Assembly (NCBI GenBank): GCA_019113175.1
Contig: DXHY01000056.1
Span: 1 to 64,000 of the forward strand
Direction: 5' to 3'
Source: Candidatus Eisenbergiella stercoravium
GTDB taxonomy: Bacteria; Bacillota; Clostridia; Lachnospirales; Lachnospiraceae
Length of the DNA stretch: 64,000 bases
The notes under the pieces are model-generated. The model saw only the letters and a program-made list of their open reading frames with translations. It was not told where the DNA came from and did no database searches. This document shows, piece by piece, positions 34,248 to 43,145 of the stretch. Numbering within the stretch: position 1 is the stretch's first letter; every line of letters begins with the position of its first letter. Both the position numbers and the translations under genes were made by a program.

Positions 34248-35864
34248 TTAATTCAGCTTTTCTTCATATTCAGCAATAACCTGATCAAGTCCAGCCGTAC
34301 TTAAGTTGGAAATATACTGGTCCCAGCCTTCTTCTAAATTACTGTTTCCAAGAAGTACATTGTGGTAATATTCCTGTACCAGTTTGGTGATCTCACTTTG
34401 ATACAGATCATAGGAGTCATTCTGGCAGTTATTCATACTAAAGTTTGTCCCGTGAATTTTCGGGAATGACTGTGATTTTTCAATATTTGCAAGGTCTCTT
34501 TCCGAAAAAGTGAGATTTGCAATATAATCATCCTGCACAGCAGCTCCATAGTAGGTAAAATCGATACCCTTTGCTGCTTTATCTTCTACAGTCAAGGAAG
34601 GATTAACGACCAATTGTTCTCCATTCATCGTATAGTCAACACCTTCTTCGCCATACAGGATTTTTATCATCAGATCATGATCGGATGACATACCTTCCAG
34701 CATCTTTAAAACGGTTATAACCTGCTCATCTGTTGCATTTGCGGTAAAGAACATGGATGCCACTCCACAGGCAGAAGGAAAATCAGCATTTGAATAAACA
34801 TTGCCGTCGCCATACTCCGTGGTCAGAGCGCTCATAACATCAACCGTATTTTCCCCTGCAAGATCCTCCACCAATGCAATAATATTGGACGAACCACGAT
34901 AAGAATAAAACCACGTCTCGGAATCTACCATTGCTCCAGTTCTTCCGTCCGCCCACTTAGTCCGAACGGCCGCGCGGTCATCCGTAATACATTCCGGATC
35001 AATGATACCCTCATCATACCATTCCTTAATAATACCCAATGCGGTCCGATAATCTTCCGTAGCAGCATTATAGGTCACTGTACCATCATCATTCAAATGA
35101 TAATTATCGGGTGTTGCCATTCCAAAAGCGCCCATAACCGGCCATAATCCACGCCATGCATAAATGGAATCAATTCCATAAGTATCATCCTGACCGTTTC
35201 CATCCGGATCATTATAAGTGAACGCGTACAGCAGGTCGTGAAGTTCATCCAATGTAGTCGGCTCAGACATTCCCAGATTATCCATCCAATCCTTCCGATA
35301 CACCAGAACGGAGGTAGAATAAGTTTTTCCCTCTACCCACGGTGTATAGATGCATTTACCATCCACCAGATGGTTTCCATCCTCAAAAAATTCTTCCCCA
35401 AGCCATTCCTGGAGGATCTTCATCCCAGTCGGATAGTATTCCCACAGCCATTCCTCCGGGAAATCACGAATCAGGCCCTGATCCAGCATATATTGATAAT
35501 CGTTCTCCATATAATAGCTATAACACGTTACATCCAAAATATCACCGGATGCGATAAAGGTATCCATGGTGTCCTGTGTAACATCGGTAACCGGTGTAAT
35601 ATTTACGTTGAAATAGTCCTCCAGGACATGCTCTGCGTAAGAATCTTCAGCAACCGGAATATTCGAAGTATAGTAACCTAACCATGTAATATCTACTGGT
35701 TCAGTGGTTTCTTCCTCCTCAGCGCTCACATCTGTAGTTTCTTCAGAAACACTGTTTTCCACATTTGATGAGCTGCTGCTTTCCGTATTTGCAGAAGAAC
35801 TGCCACAACTGGTAACTGTTACTATCATCATCATGGATAATATAATTGCTATGATTTTTTTCAT
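34248..35864 (-). CDS. Extracellular solute-binding lipoprotein, sialoside operon
   Basis: The protein has 538 residues. A lipoprotein signal peptide (MKKIIAIILSMMMIVTVTSC) has its lipidated Cys at position 20, followed by a Ser/Thr/Glu-rich tether (about 21-60). The body is that of large LplA-like CUT1 binding proteins: DYFNVNITPVTDVTQDTMDTF, PEEWLWEYYPTG, YGIDSIYAWRGLWPVMGAF. It is anchored to the outer face of the membrane and delivers an oligosaccharide, probably sialylated, to the permeases. The start at 35864 follows GAAGGAGGAGAG; the frame extends 14 codons upstream without a site. It is the first gene of the operon. Confidence 0.9.
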   Translation of the reverse strand: MKKIIAIILSMMMIVTVTSCGSSSANTESSSSSNVENSVSEETTDVSAEEEETTEPVDITWLGYYTSNIPVAEDSYAEHVLEDYFNVNITPVTDVTQDTMDTFIASGDILDVTCYSYYMENDYQYMLDQGLIRDFPEEWLWEYYPTGMKILQEWLGEEFFEDGNHLVDGKCIYTPWVEGKTYSTSVLVYRKDWMDNLGMSEPTTLDELHDLLYAFTYNDPDGNGQDDTYGIDSIYAWRGLWPVMGAFGMATPDNYHLNDDGTVTYNAATEDYRTALGIIKEWYDEGIIDPECITDDRAAVRTKWADGRTGAMVDSETWFYSYRGSSNIIALVEDLAGENTVDVMSALTTEYGDGNVYSNADFPSACGVASMFFTANATDEQVITVLKMLEGMSSDHDLMIKILYGEEGVDYTMNGEQLVVNPSLTVEDKAAKGIDFTYYGAAVQDDYIANLTFSERDLANIEKSQSFPKIHGTNFSMNNCQNDSYDLYQSEITKLVQEYYHNVLLGNSNLEEGWDQYISNLSTAGLDQVIAEYEEKLN

Positions 35865-36678
35865 GTACTCTCCTCCTTCTACATTAGTGCGAGGCTCAAT
35901 GCCCAACAGTCAGTTGGAGTTTCACCCTCCCATTGTCTTGCTGTATCATGATCAGAAAACAGGGCTGCCGACATTTCCCCGGGCCCAGTTAATGTTAAAT
36001 AAAAGCCAGTCAGCCAGTCTCTCGTTTACAGCCATTCATTTTATGCAGTTAGAACTGTCCTTATTAGCGGGTATAGTCCCAAGAACAAACCAGTTCTATC
36101 ATCAGAATCTCAAATGCAAGTTTGATGCATGTAGGAAAATGTGCTATAGCAGTTCCTCATATCGGTTCTCATTATATGACATTTGCACATAAAATATCAA
36201 TAGCATTGCCCTTTTTTAGGCGGATTTTGCATAAAAATAGGCAGGTTTGCTCATCTATGCCATACGTTAGCATCATTCAAATAAAACAGGATAATAATTT
36301 AAGGTGGCACCGAAAACTAACTCTGATGTAATACCACCTTAATAGAATAAGAAATCCCCTGACCGAATTATCACTTAACCCTGTACAATCAAAGAAAGCT
36401 GCTCTTTCATATGGACTGTGCTATAAAGTAACACACAAGAATCTTCAAAGGAATTTGAATCAGGAAGCTATTTGGTTTTTCAATTCGTAATAGATATCGT
36501 AATTGCTTAAAAAGTATGGATAACAAAAACAGTCAGAGGAGAGCGAGTTATTTCTTGATTTTGCATTTTATCCTGCATATAATATGCATTGAAAAGCGGC
36601 CTGTTAATTTCAGGAAATTTTCAAAAAAGAATGATGGTGAAAAACACATCTTCGTTACACTCCGGAATGAGGATTAAC
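35865..36678. other. 814-bp intergenic region with the sialoside promoter and long leader
   Basis: No coding frame here is convincing. It holds the minus-strand promoter at 36171-36200, an inverted repeat TTAAGGTGG (36299-36307) with CCACCTTAA (36334-36342), and the upstream region of the divergent ogg gene. It is more AT-rich than its flanks. The inverted repeat superficially recalls a T-box, but the conserved block is absent. Confidence 0.55.
36171..36200 (-). promoter_or_regulatory. Promoter of the sialoside operon
   Basis: On the minus strand TTGATA (36195-36200), an 18-bp spacer and TATAAT (36171-36176). The transcript would start near 36165, leaving a leader of about 300 nt before the binding-protein ATG at 35864. 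Confidence 0.65.
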
Positions 36679-37602
36679 ATGTACGAAAGAATTCTGACAG
36701 ATTTTGATATAAGAACCATCATGGATTCGGGACAGGTGTTCCGTATCCGTCCCCTGCCCCTGGAAAGCGCTCCGATATCCTGCGCCGAAACGGGCGGCAG
36801 CCCTCCCTCCACAGCCGAAACCTTCCTCGCCGCAGCGGGAAAGCATGCCGTCCTCATCCGGCAGAAGCCTGAATCAGAAGACCGGATGCGGGTATCCTTT
36901 TCCTGCACGAAGGAAGAATTTTCGAACTTCTGGAACAGCTATTTTGATCTGGACCGGGATTATGAAGCGATCCGCCGGTCGGTGGATCCTGAGGATGCCT
37001 TCCTCACCTCCGCCATCCGTTGTGGCCGCGGTATCCGGATCCTGCGGCAGGATCTGTGGGAAACCATCATCAGCTTTCTCGTTTCCCAGAACAACAACAT
37101 CACCCGGATCCGCCGGAGCCTGGAGGCGCTCTGTGAGCGATATGGAGAAAAAATTTCCGTAAATGCCTTTCCGGACAGCCCGGCCACTTCCCTGACGTAC
37201 GAAAGCGTTCACGCCTTCCCTTCTCCGGAATCGATTCTGGAAGGCGGGCCTGGCGGCCTTGACGGGCTTGGCCTTGGCTATCGGGACAAGTATATTTTCC
37301 GGATGGCGCAGCGCTGTGCGGGTCAGGAGGGACAGGAATGGCTTGACCTGCTGCTAAAAAGCTCCTATGAAGATGCGCTGGCGCTTTTGCTGAAAGAGTA
37401 CGGCATTGGGAAAAAGGTGGCGGACTGCATCTGTCTGTTCGCCCTGCATCATGTGGACGCCTTTCCCATCGACACTCATATGAAGCAGATTCTCAACGCC
37501 TTCTATCCGGAGGGCTTTCCCTTTTCCAGGTACGAGGGCTATGCCGGAATCCTGCAGCAGTACATGTTCTATTATAAGCTGACTCAAAGGAGAACTTCGT
37601 AA
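36679..37602 (+). CDS. ogg: OGG-type 8-oxoguanine DNA glycosylase/lyase
   Basis: The protein has 307 residues. Helix-hairpin-helix and catalytic motif: YGIGKKVADCICLFALHHVDAFPIDTH (about 240-268), with the nucleophilic Lys of the GxGxKVAD motif and the catalytic Asp in IDTH. DSGQVFRI near the N-terminus and ISFLVSQNNNITRIRRSLEALC are the other OGG1/AlkA-superfamily markers. It removes oxidised guanine from DNA and cleaves the strand. The start MYERIL at 36679 has GAGG upstream and fits the family start; ATG 36589 is open but lacks support. The stop abuts the Lrp ATG with no gap. Confidence 0.9.
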   Translation: MYERILTDFDIRTIMDSGQVFRIRPLPLESAPISCAETGGSPPSTAETFLAAAGKHAVLIRQKPESEDRMRVSFSCTKEEFSNFWNSYFDLDRDYEAIRRSVDPEDAFLTSAIRCGRGIRILRQDLWETIISFLVSQNNNITRIRRSLEALCERYGEKISVNAFPDSPATSLTYESVHAFPSPESILEGGPGGLDGLGLGYRDKYIFRMAQRCAGQEGQEWLDLLLKSSYEDALALLLKEYGIGKKVADCICLFALHHVDAFPIDTHMKQILNAFYPEGFPFSRYEGYAGILQQYMFYYKLTQRRTS

Positions 37603-38043
37603 ATGGACGCAACAGACAAAATAATTCTTTCCATATTAAAAGAAAACAGCCGTGAAAGCGCCTCGGAAATTGCAAAGCAGGTTTCCCTCTCGGTTCCCGC
37701 CGTCACGGAGCGAATCCGCAAGCTGGAACAGGGCGGCATAATTGAAAAGTACACACTGCGGATCAATCCCTGTGAGCTTGGCTATAATCTTCTGGTCTTC
37801 GTGCTGGTAAAAATTGACGCCTCCAGAAATCTGGAAGCCTTCCAGGACGAAGCGACAGCCCTCGCCAATGTGCTGGAATGCCATCACATCGCAGGGCCGT
37901 CTGACTATCTTCTGAAGGTACTTGCAAAAGACATGCAGGATCTGGAAACCTTTCTTTCCTGCACCATGAAAGATCTCCCCGGCGTGGCAGAAACTCAAAC
38001 TCTGTTCTGCCTGTCCACGCTGAAGGAGGAATTTTCCGTGTAA
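37603..38043 (+). CDS. Lrp/AsnC-family regulator
   Basis: The protein has 146 residues. The N-terminal HTH has DKIILSILKENSRESASEIAKQVSLSVPAVTERIRKLEQGGII, and the C-terminal RAM ligand-binding/oligomerisation domain starts near residue 65 (YNLLVFVLVKIDA, HHIAGPSDYLLKVLAKDMQDLETFL). It regulates amino-acid-related genes in the family; the ligand is unknown here. TAA of ogg is followed at once by its ATG, and AAAGGAG lies inside ogg, so translation is coupled. Confidence 0.9.
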   Translation: MDATDKIILSILKENSRESASEIAKQVSLSVPAVTERIRKLEQGGIIEKYTLRINPCELGYNLLVFVLVKIDASRNLEAFQDEATALANVLECHHIAGPSDYLLKVLAKDMQDLETFLSCTMKDLPGVAETQTLFCLSTLKEEFSV

Positions 38044-38050
38044 AGATAAA

Positions 38051-38082
38051 AAGCATCAGCGTTTCAATGAACGCAGATGCTT
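38051..38082 (-). terminator. Terminator for the alkD operon overlapping its stop codon
   Basis: AAGCATCAGCGTT (38051-38063) pairs with AACGCAGATGCTT (38070-38082), one mismatch. On the minus strand TTTTTATC follows. The stem includes the last codons of alkD, and it also faces the end of the Lrp gene. Confidence 0.7.
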
Positions 38083-38787
38083 CTTCGTCTGCGCGTCCAC
38101 ACAGCGTGACTCGGTCGTTTTCTGAATCGCCCGGTTATAGGTAAAATCGTCCAGCGCACAGGAAGCGAGATAGTCTTCCGTTTTCTGAGGGAAACGCACG
38201 TAGCACATGGACACCGCCCAGGCCACGGCCATTTTCACATAGTACGCCGGATGACGGATGCTGTCGTATAGGGGAAACAGTCTGTCGATATATTCCGGAT
38301 TTATGTAGTAATCCAGAGACATGACCACGGCGAAACGGACAAAAAACTCCCTCTCCGACCGAAAATAAGGCTGAAGAAAATCCCATACCTCTTCCGGATA
38401 TTCCCTTGCGATCTTCAGCGTGCTGCAGAAGCTGTCGCAGACAGACCAGTTATCGATCAGCGGCAGAAAATTTTCGGTTTCCGCAAGGATTTCCGAAAGT
38501 GTCGCTTTCGCCCGCCTGCGGGCATAGCCGATCAGAAAGCCTTTCAGCATGATTTCTTCAAAAAAGATTTCCTTTCCGTCTCCTCCATCCTGCGCAATGC
38601 TGTCCGCATAGTCCTTCCAGTCACAGACGGCAAGCTGCTCTGCCAGTTTTCTCAATTTCGGGAGGCGCACTCCAAGGACATTTTCCACGCCCGGAAGAAG
38701 AGACGAGGAAAATTTCTGATATTCCGGCTCGGCAAGCGCAAGAAGCCGCTCTCTGATCTCAGTTCTCTTTTCGGAAGAACGATGCAT
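38056..38787 (-). CDS. AlkD-like DNA alkylation repair protein
   Basis: The protein has 243 residues, a HEAT-like all-helical glycosylase fold. Family segments: PGVENVLGVRLPKLRKLAEQLA, EEIMLKGFLIGYARRRAK, LPLIDNWSVCDSFCSTLK, and REFFVRFAVVMSLDYYINPEYIDRLF. AlkD enzymes excise 3- and 7-alkylpurines without base flipping. The ATG at 38787 (MHRSSEKR) is chosen with GGAGGAAGG upstream; it overlaps the preceding carbonic anhydrase-like gene by 29 nt, so the two are coupled. Confidence 0.87.
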   Translation of the reverse strand: MHRSSEKRTEIRERLLALAEPEYQKFSSSLLPGVENVLGVRLPKLRKLAEQLAVCDWKDYADSIAQDGGDGKEIFFEEIMLKGFLIGYARRRAKATLSEILAETENFLPLIDNWSVCDSFCSTLKIAREYPEEVWDFLQPYFRSEREFFVRFAVVMSLDYYINPEYIDRLFPLYDSIRHPAYYVKMAVAWAVSMCYVRFPQKTEDYLASCALDDFTYNRAIQKTTESRCVDAQTKKHLRSLKR

Positions 38788-39307
38788 ACTTTTTTCCTTC
38801 CTCCACATAATGCCGGGCATTTTTCAGGCTGGCCGCCTTTTCCTCCTCCGTAACCGGACGCCGCACGGCGGCAGGGCTTCCAAGAACCATGGAGCCGTCC
38901 GGGATCACCGATTTACCCGTGACCAGCGCGCCTGCTCCGATCACGCAGTCCGATCCGATCACCGCCCCGTTCAGGATTACGGCTCCCATGCCGATCAGAG
39001 TTCTGTCCCCTATAGTGCATCCATGCACAATCGCGCCATGGCCCACTGTCACATCCTCTCCGATATGCACCGGAAATCCCTCATCCACATGCACCACCGC
39101 ATTGTCCTGAATGTTGCTTCCCCGCCCGATCACGACGGACGCGTCATCCGCCCGCACCACGGCATGAAACCAGAAGCTGGTATCCTCTCCTGCCGTCACA
39201 TCCCCGTAAAGATCTGCATCCGGCGCGACAAACGCCGCCTTACCGCGGATTTCTTCTCTTTTATCCGAAATGCCATGCTCGATGGAAGCCTTCCTTCTTA
39301 TTTCCAT
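38759..39307 (-). CDS. Gamma-carbonic-anhydrase-family hexapeptide-repeat protein
   Basis: The protein has 182 residues, a left-handed beta-helix with repeats such as VVIGRGSNIQDNAVVHVDEGFPVHIGEDVTVGHGAIVHGCTIGDRTLIGMGAVI. The metal-ligand histidines are in VVHVD, TVGHGAIVHGC, as in YrdA/PaaY-type gamma carbonic anhydrases. Many of this group lack measured carbonic anhydrase activity, so the enzymatic role is open. A helical tail of ~40 residues closes the trimer. AGAGGAAA precedes the ATG. Confidence 0.88.
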   Translation of the reverse strand: MEIRRKASIEHGISDKREEIRGKAAFVAPDADLYGDVTAGEDTSFWFHAVVRADDASVVIGRGSNIQDNAVVHVDEGFPVHIGEDVTVGHGAIVHGCTIGDRTLIGMGAVILNGAVIGSDCVIGAGALVTGKSVIPDGSMVLGSPAAVRRPVTEEEKAASLKNARHYVEEGKKYASFFRKEN

Positions 39308-39387
39308 AATTTCCTCTTTTCTGCTGTTCTTGCATATGGAGAAAAAGGAAATTCCTTTTCCTCCATATATAAAATCTGATTCATTTC

Positions 39388-39416
39388 ATCATATCAATGC
39401 GGCCTTCAAAATGCAA
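39388..39416 (-). promoter_or_regulatory. Promoter of the carbonic anhydrase-like/alkD pair
   Basis: On the minus strand TTGCAT (39411-39416), 17-bp spacer, TATGAT (39388-39393), about 80 bp before the ATG at 39307. Confidence 0.65.
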
Positions 39417-39472
39417 TCCCCGGTGTTTCCCGTTTTCATGTCATTTTTTCCTGATTCCATTTTGCCGCGGGT

Positions 39473-41911
39473 TTATTCCGCTTCGCTCCGAGGCATAACC
39501 TGCAGCGTAATTTTCTCCGCTCTCGTACATCCCAGAAGATCCGGTTCAGACTGCCGGTAATATTCCGCCCATTTTTCAGGGCAGCGCACCGTCAGCTCTC
39601 CCACGGGCTCCTTCATGGAGAGGTGATGCTCCGTTTTGTATCTGCGCACATTCCCGATGATCTGTTTCATGTGCCTGCCAAATCCCAGATAATCCCCTTC
39701 TGCATCCGGGCATCCCCAACGGGTCAGATGGATGGAAACCGTGCCCTCCCTCTGGCGGAAGTATTCCTGGTAAATGGATTCCGTGATATGCGGCACATAA
39801 ACCGCATACATTTTCAGAATTCCCAGAAAGGCATGGTACAGGGCGTATTCCCCGGATATCCGCTCCCGGCTTTCCGCCGCAGAACGGTACAGCCGCTCCT
39901 TCACCAGTTCGATATAATAGTCGCAGAAATCCTTCCAGAACATTTCATCAATCTCATGACGCGCCTGTCCGGTTTCATATTCTGAAAGCAGCTCTCCCGC
40001 CTTTTTCATGGTCTCCTCCACCCGCTGCAGAATCCAGCCGTCAATGGGAAGGAGCTCCTGCGGTGCGCGGATTCCGGATTCCGGCAGCTGCAGCAGCACA
40101 AAGCGGGAAGCGTTATAAAGCTTGTTGAGAAAACGCCTGGAAACACGCAGATCGTCAGTCGAAAAATAAGTGTCCGTTCCCAGCCTTACGCCTCCTGCCA
40201 GATACCGGATGGCATCCGCTCCGTATTCCGCGATCAGCTTCTGCGGAGAAGTCCCCGCGTTGTTTTTGGATTTGCTGATCTTTTCTCCCGGCTTTGCCAG
40301 CACGAAGCCGCTCACCATGATCTCCTTCCAGGGGATTTTTCCCGTATGATACAGGCTCCGCACAATGGTATAAAAGGCCCAGGTCCGGATGATTTCATGC
40401 GCCTGATGCCTGAGAGACATGGGAAGAAGCTGCTCCGTCCGGTCTTCCGCCTCCCCGTATCCGGCATTCAGAAAAGGGGATATGGAGGACGTGGCCCAGG
40501 TATCGAACACTGCGGTTTCCGGTATGAATTCCGTGGAATGACATTTTCCGCAGGGTCCCTTCGGCCTGTCCCTTACCGGATCCGCGGGAAGCTGATCCTC
40601 TTCGACAAAAACCGGACTGCCGCATCCGGCGCAGTACCAGACCGGAAAAGGAACGCCAAAATACCTCTGTCTGGAGATGCACCAGTCCCATTTCAGGTTT
40701 TCAATCCAGGAGCGCAGCCTGTCCTTCATCGCCTCCGGATGCCAGCGGATCTCGTCCGCCGCCTCAAGGAAACGCTCCTTTTCCGAAAGAATATCGATGT
40801 ACCACTGCCTGGAAGGGATGATCTCCACCTCCGTCCCGCACCTGTCATGTACCGCAACCATGTGCTTTAACGGCTCCTGCCGGATCAGAAAACCTTCCTC
40901 CTGAAGCTTCTGTAATATTGCCTCTCTGGCCTGCCTGACCTTCATCCCGCCGATATAGGCGATGTCCTCCCGAATCCTGCCGTCCTTCTGAATCACCTCC
41001 CGGTAAGGAAGCTGAAAGGCCTCGCACCAGCGGACATCCGTCGTATCCCCGTAGGTGGCGCACATAACCGCTCCGCTTCCCTTTTCCATGCTGACGCCCT
41101 CTTCCCCGCCGGAATCGTCAGCCAGAATGGGAACTTCATAGCCATAAAGAGGAACCACAGCCTGTTTCCCGATCAGCCTCTTGTATCTTGCATCCTTCGG
41201 ATGAACGAACAGGCAGACACAGCCCGCCAGCAGCTCCGGCCTGGTGGTGGCGACAGGTACCACCCCGTCTTTCGTCTGAAACCGCAGATAGCTGAACACG
41301 GTTTCCGTCTCCTTTGTCTCCAGCTCTGCCTGAGCGATGGATGTGAAGCATTCCGTGCACCAGAGCACTGGGGATTCCTTACAGTATGCCTTCTTCTTTT
41401 TTACCAGATCCAGGAAAAGCCTCTGGGAAATCCGCTGGGAACGGGGAGAGACGGTCTGATACTGAAGGGACCAGTCCACGCCGAAGCCCAGACTCTTCCA
41501 CAGATTTCTGAAGTCCTCCTCACAGGGCTTCACGGTCTCCATGCAGAGCTTCCGGAATTCTTCCCGCGGCATCTGCCTCGCCCGCATTTTGTGCTGCCTT
41601 TCCACCAGACGCTCCGTGGGCAGCCCGTTGTCGTCAAAGCCGAAGGGATAAAAGATCCGCTGTCCCTTCATCCTCCTGTACCGTACCGCAATCTCTGCCT
41701 GCGTGTACGAAAAAACATGGCCGATATGGAGCTGCCCGCTGACCGTCGGCGGCGGTGTATCAACGGAAAAAAGTCCTGCTCCCTCACCGGAAGCATCCTC
41801 CGCGCTCCCTCCTTTTTCGGAATCCTCTTGCCGGAATCGGTAGATTTCCTGTTCCTCCCAGAACCTCTGCATCCGTTCCTCTTCCGTTCTGAAATCGTAC
41901 TTCTTGTTCAT
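39473..41911 (-). CDS. valS: Valyl-tRNA synthetase, archaeal-type
   Basis: Charges tRNA-Val. The protein has 812 residues. The class I signatures are GQLHIGHVFSYTQ (HIGH) near residue 60 and KISKSKNNAGTSP (KMSKS) near residue 545. The opening FSVDTPPPTVSGQLHIGHVF and FYPFGFDDNGLPTERLVE match archaeal-type ValRS rather than the common bacterial IPPPNVTG...TDHAG form. It is ~70-140 residues shorter than bacterial ValRS and lacks the C-terminal coiled coil. The CP1 editing domain is present (PVATTRPELLAGCVCLFVHP). A T-box leader upstream fits a tRNA synthetase. Whether the genome also has a bacterial-type copy cannot be seen. Confidence 0.92.
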   Translation of the reverse strand: MNKKYDFRTEEERMQRFWEEQEIYRFRQEDSEKGGSAEDASGEGAGLFSVDTPPPTVSGQLHIGHVFSYTQAEIAVRYRRMKGQRIFYPFGFDDNGLPTERLVERQHKMRARQMPREEFRKLCMETVKPCEEDFRNLWKSLGFGVDWSLQYQTVSPRSQRISQRLFLDLVKKKKAYCKESPVLWCTECFTSIAQAELETKETETVFSYLRFQTKDGVVPVATTRPELLAGCVCLFVHPKDARYKRLIGKQAVVPLYGYEVPILADDSGGEEGVSMEKGSGAVMCATYGDTTDVRWCEAFQLPYREVIQKDGRIREDIAYIGGMKVRQAREAILQKLQEEGFLIRQEPLKHMVAVHDRCGTEVEIIPSRQWYIDILSEKERFLEAADEIRWHPEAMKDRLRSWIENLKWDWCISRQRYFGVPFPVWYCAGCGSPVFVEEDQLPADPVRDRPKGPCGKCHSTEFIPETAVFDTWATSSISPFLNAGYGEAEDRTEQLLPMSLRHQAHEIIRTWAFYTIVRSLYHTGKIPWKEIMVSGFVLAKPGEKISKSKNNAGTSPQKLIAEYGADAIRYLAGGVRLGTDTYFSTDDLRVSRRFLNKLYNASRFVLLQLPESGIRAPQELLPIDGWILQRVEETMKKAGELLSEYETGQARHEIDEMFWKDFCDYYIELVKERLYRSAAESRERISGEYALYHAFLGILKMYAVYVPHITESIYQEYFRQREGTVSIHLTRWGCPDAEGDYLGFGRHMKQIIGNVRRYKTEHHLSMKEPVGELTVRCPEKWAEYYRQSEPDLLGCTRAEKITLQVMPRSEAE

Positions 41912-42023
41912 TTTCTCTGCCTCCCTGTGTTTTTACAAACAAAGCTCAGCGTTGCAGGCAGCGGCGGTCCCCTTTTACCGGTTGCCGGATACGCATATGA
42001 AAGCCGATTGACAATGCTTTCAA

Positions 42024-42327
42024 TAAAAAAAGCCCTAAGCCTAACGCTTAGGGCGAACACGCGGTCCGTGGTACCACCTAAATTCAGAATCAGATTCTGC
42101 ACTCTACAATACGGGAACTACCATGTCCGGATAGTCCGATATCGCTTTCCCTGATAACGGTGGAAATTTCCGTTGGAGCCTACGCCGGACGCATATACAT
42201 CCTTTCGGTCCAAAGCTCAGAGGCTACTTCCATGCTTCCTTCACGAAGATTCTCACCAACCATCTTCTCTCTGTGCATCCGGGGAGCATGTACTCCTCCT
42301 CATCAACGCTTTTGTCTGTGTTTGTTG
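42024..42327 (-). ncRNA. T-box leader of valS
   Basis: On the minus strand the conserved AGGTGGTACCACGG (42066-42079) precedes the terminator GCCCTAAGC/GCTTAGGGC (42032-42054) with a run of T residues to 42024. Upstream lies the large Stem I region, with AGAGAGAAGATGG and a candidate specifier loop GGAAGTAGCC that could present GUA (Val). Uncharged tRNA would stabilise the antiterminator and permit transcription of valS. Confidence 0.93.
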
Positions 42328-42332
42328 TGCCC

Positions 42333-42361
42333 ATTATTGCAGAACTTTTTTCATCTGTCAA
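42333..42361 (-). promoter_or_regulatory. valS promoter
   Basis: On the minus strand TTGACA (42356-42361), 17-bp spacer, AATAAT (42333-42338), placing the start at the beginning of the T-box. Confidence 0.8.
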
Positions 42362-42385
42362 GACGGCCCATAAAAATCCTGCGCC

Positions 42386-43012
42386 CTACGCTGCCTCTCC
42401 AAACAGAAGGCCGGGCAGAAAGGTCAGCCGCTTTCCGATGCTTCTGGCAATAAATCCCACCAGCAGGGCGGCGACGATGGTTCCCTCCCGGACACCCTCA
42501 AGCGCGCCGGCAAAGCCAAAGGCCAGAACTGCATCTGTCAACGTCATGGATACGTCAAACACGATTTTCGTAATGCCAAAATCCGTGTTCCATCTCTGGA
42601 CCACCGCGCGGACAAAGGATTCCCCCGGAAGCATAACTACGTCCGTCAGCATTTCCATGTAGACCCCGGTTCCCAGAATCACGCAGCCGGCCAGAAGATA
42701 GACCACCTTCTGTGGATAGCTCTGCGGCTGAATGAAAAACAGAAGCTCCATGCACAGATCAATGAAATAACCGAAGGCGATGGAGACAGGAATCTGAAGC
42801 GCATGCTCCGGCTTGAAATTTTTTCCCAGGATCAGAAGCAGACTGAAGGCTATGGTAAACTGTCCCAGAGAAAAAAGGAAATTCAGGCTCAGCACATAAG
42901 GAATGGCGGATATCGGCGAGGTCCCCAGATCCGCCTTTGTAATCAGACTCACTCCCATGGAATTGATAAAAAGCCCAATAATAAAGATCACATACCGTTT
43001 CAGTTTTTCCAC
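42386..43012 (-). CDS. YczE/YitT-like integral membrane protein
   Basis: The protein has 208 residues and about five membrane segments. The opening RYVIFIIGLFINSMGVSLITKADLGTSPISAIPYVLS is the hallmark of the YczE/YyaS-like family, with a later CVILGTGVYMEMLTDVVMLPGESF and KIVFDVSMTLTDAVLAFGFAG. The transported or sensed molecule is unknown. A GTG start with AAAGGGGAAG is used. It is divergent from a PadR regulator, and its promoter is overlapped by a PadR-type operator (43132-43161), so it is the probable regulatory target. Confidence 0.82.
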   Translation of the reverse strand: MEKLKRYVIFIIGLFINSMGVSLITKADLGTSPISAIPYVLSLNFLFSLGQFTIAFSLLLILGKNFKPEHALQIPVSIAFGYFIDLCMELLFFIQPQSYPQKVVYLLAGCVILGTGVYMEMLTDVVMLPGESFVRAVVQRWNTDFGITKIVFDVSMTLTDAVLAFGFAGALEGVREGTIVAALLVGFIARSIGKRLTFLPGLLFGEAA

Positions 43013-43116
43013 TATCTTCTTCCCCTTTCAAAACAATGTTTTCATGATATTTTCCGGCTGTGGGAATGCCTCAAAGGGCCTGACAGCCCCGTATCCCCAG
43101 ACAGCCGACAAAAACC

Positions 43117-43145
43117 ATGTTATCATTGTTTTATAAACATGTCAA
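43117..43145 (-). promoter_or_regulatory. Promoter of the YczE-like gene
   Basis: On the minus strand TTGACA (43140-43145), 17-bp spacer, TAACAT (43117-43122). The -35 box lies inside the palindrome at 43132-43161. Confidence 0.65.

Noticed and set aside
36299-36342. T-box-like stem before the sialoside operon
   Set aside because: It has AAGGTGG and CCACCTT arms but not the conserved T-box block, no antiterminator/terminator pair, and the downstream genes are sugar genes.
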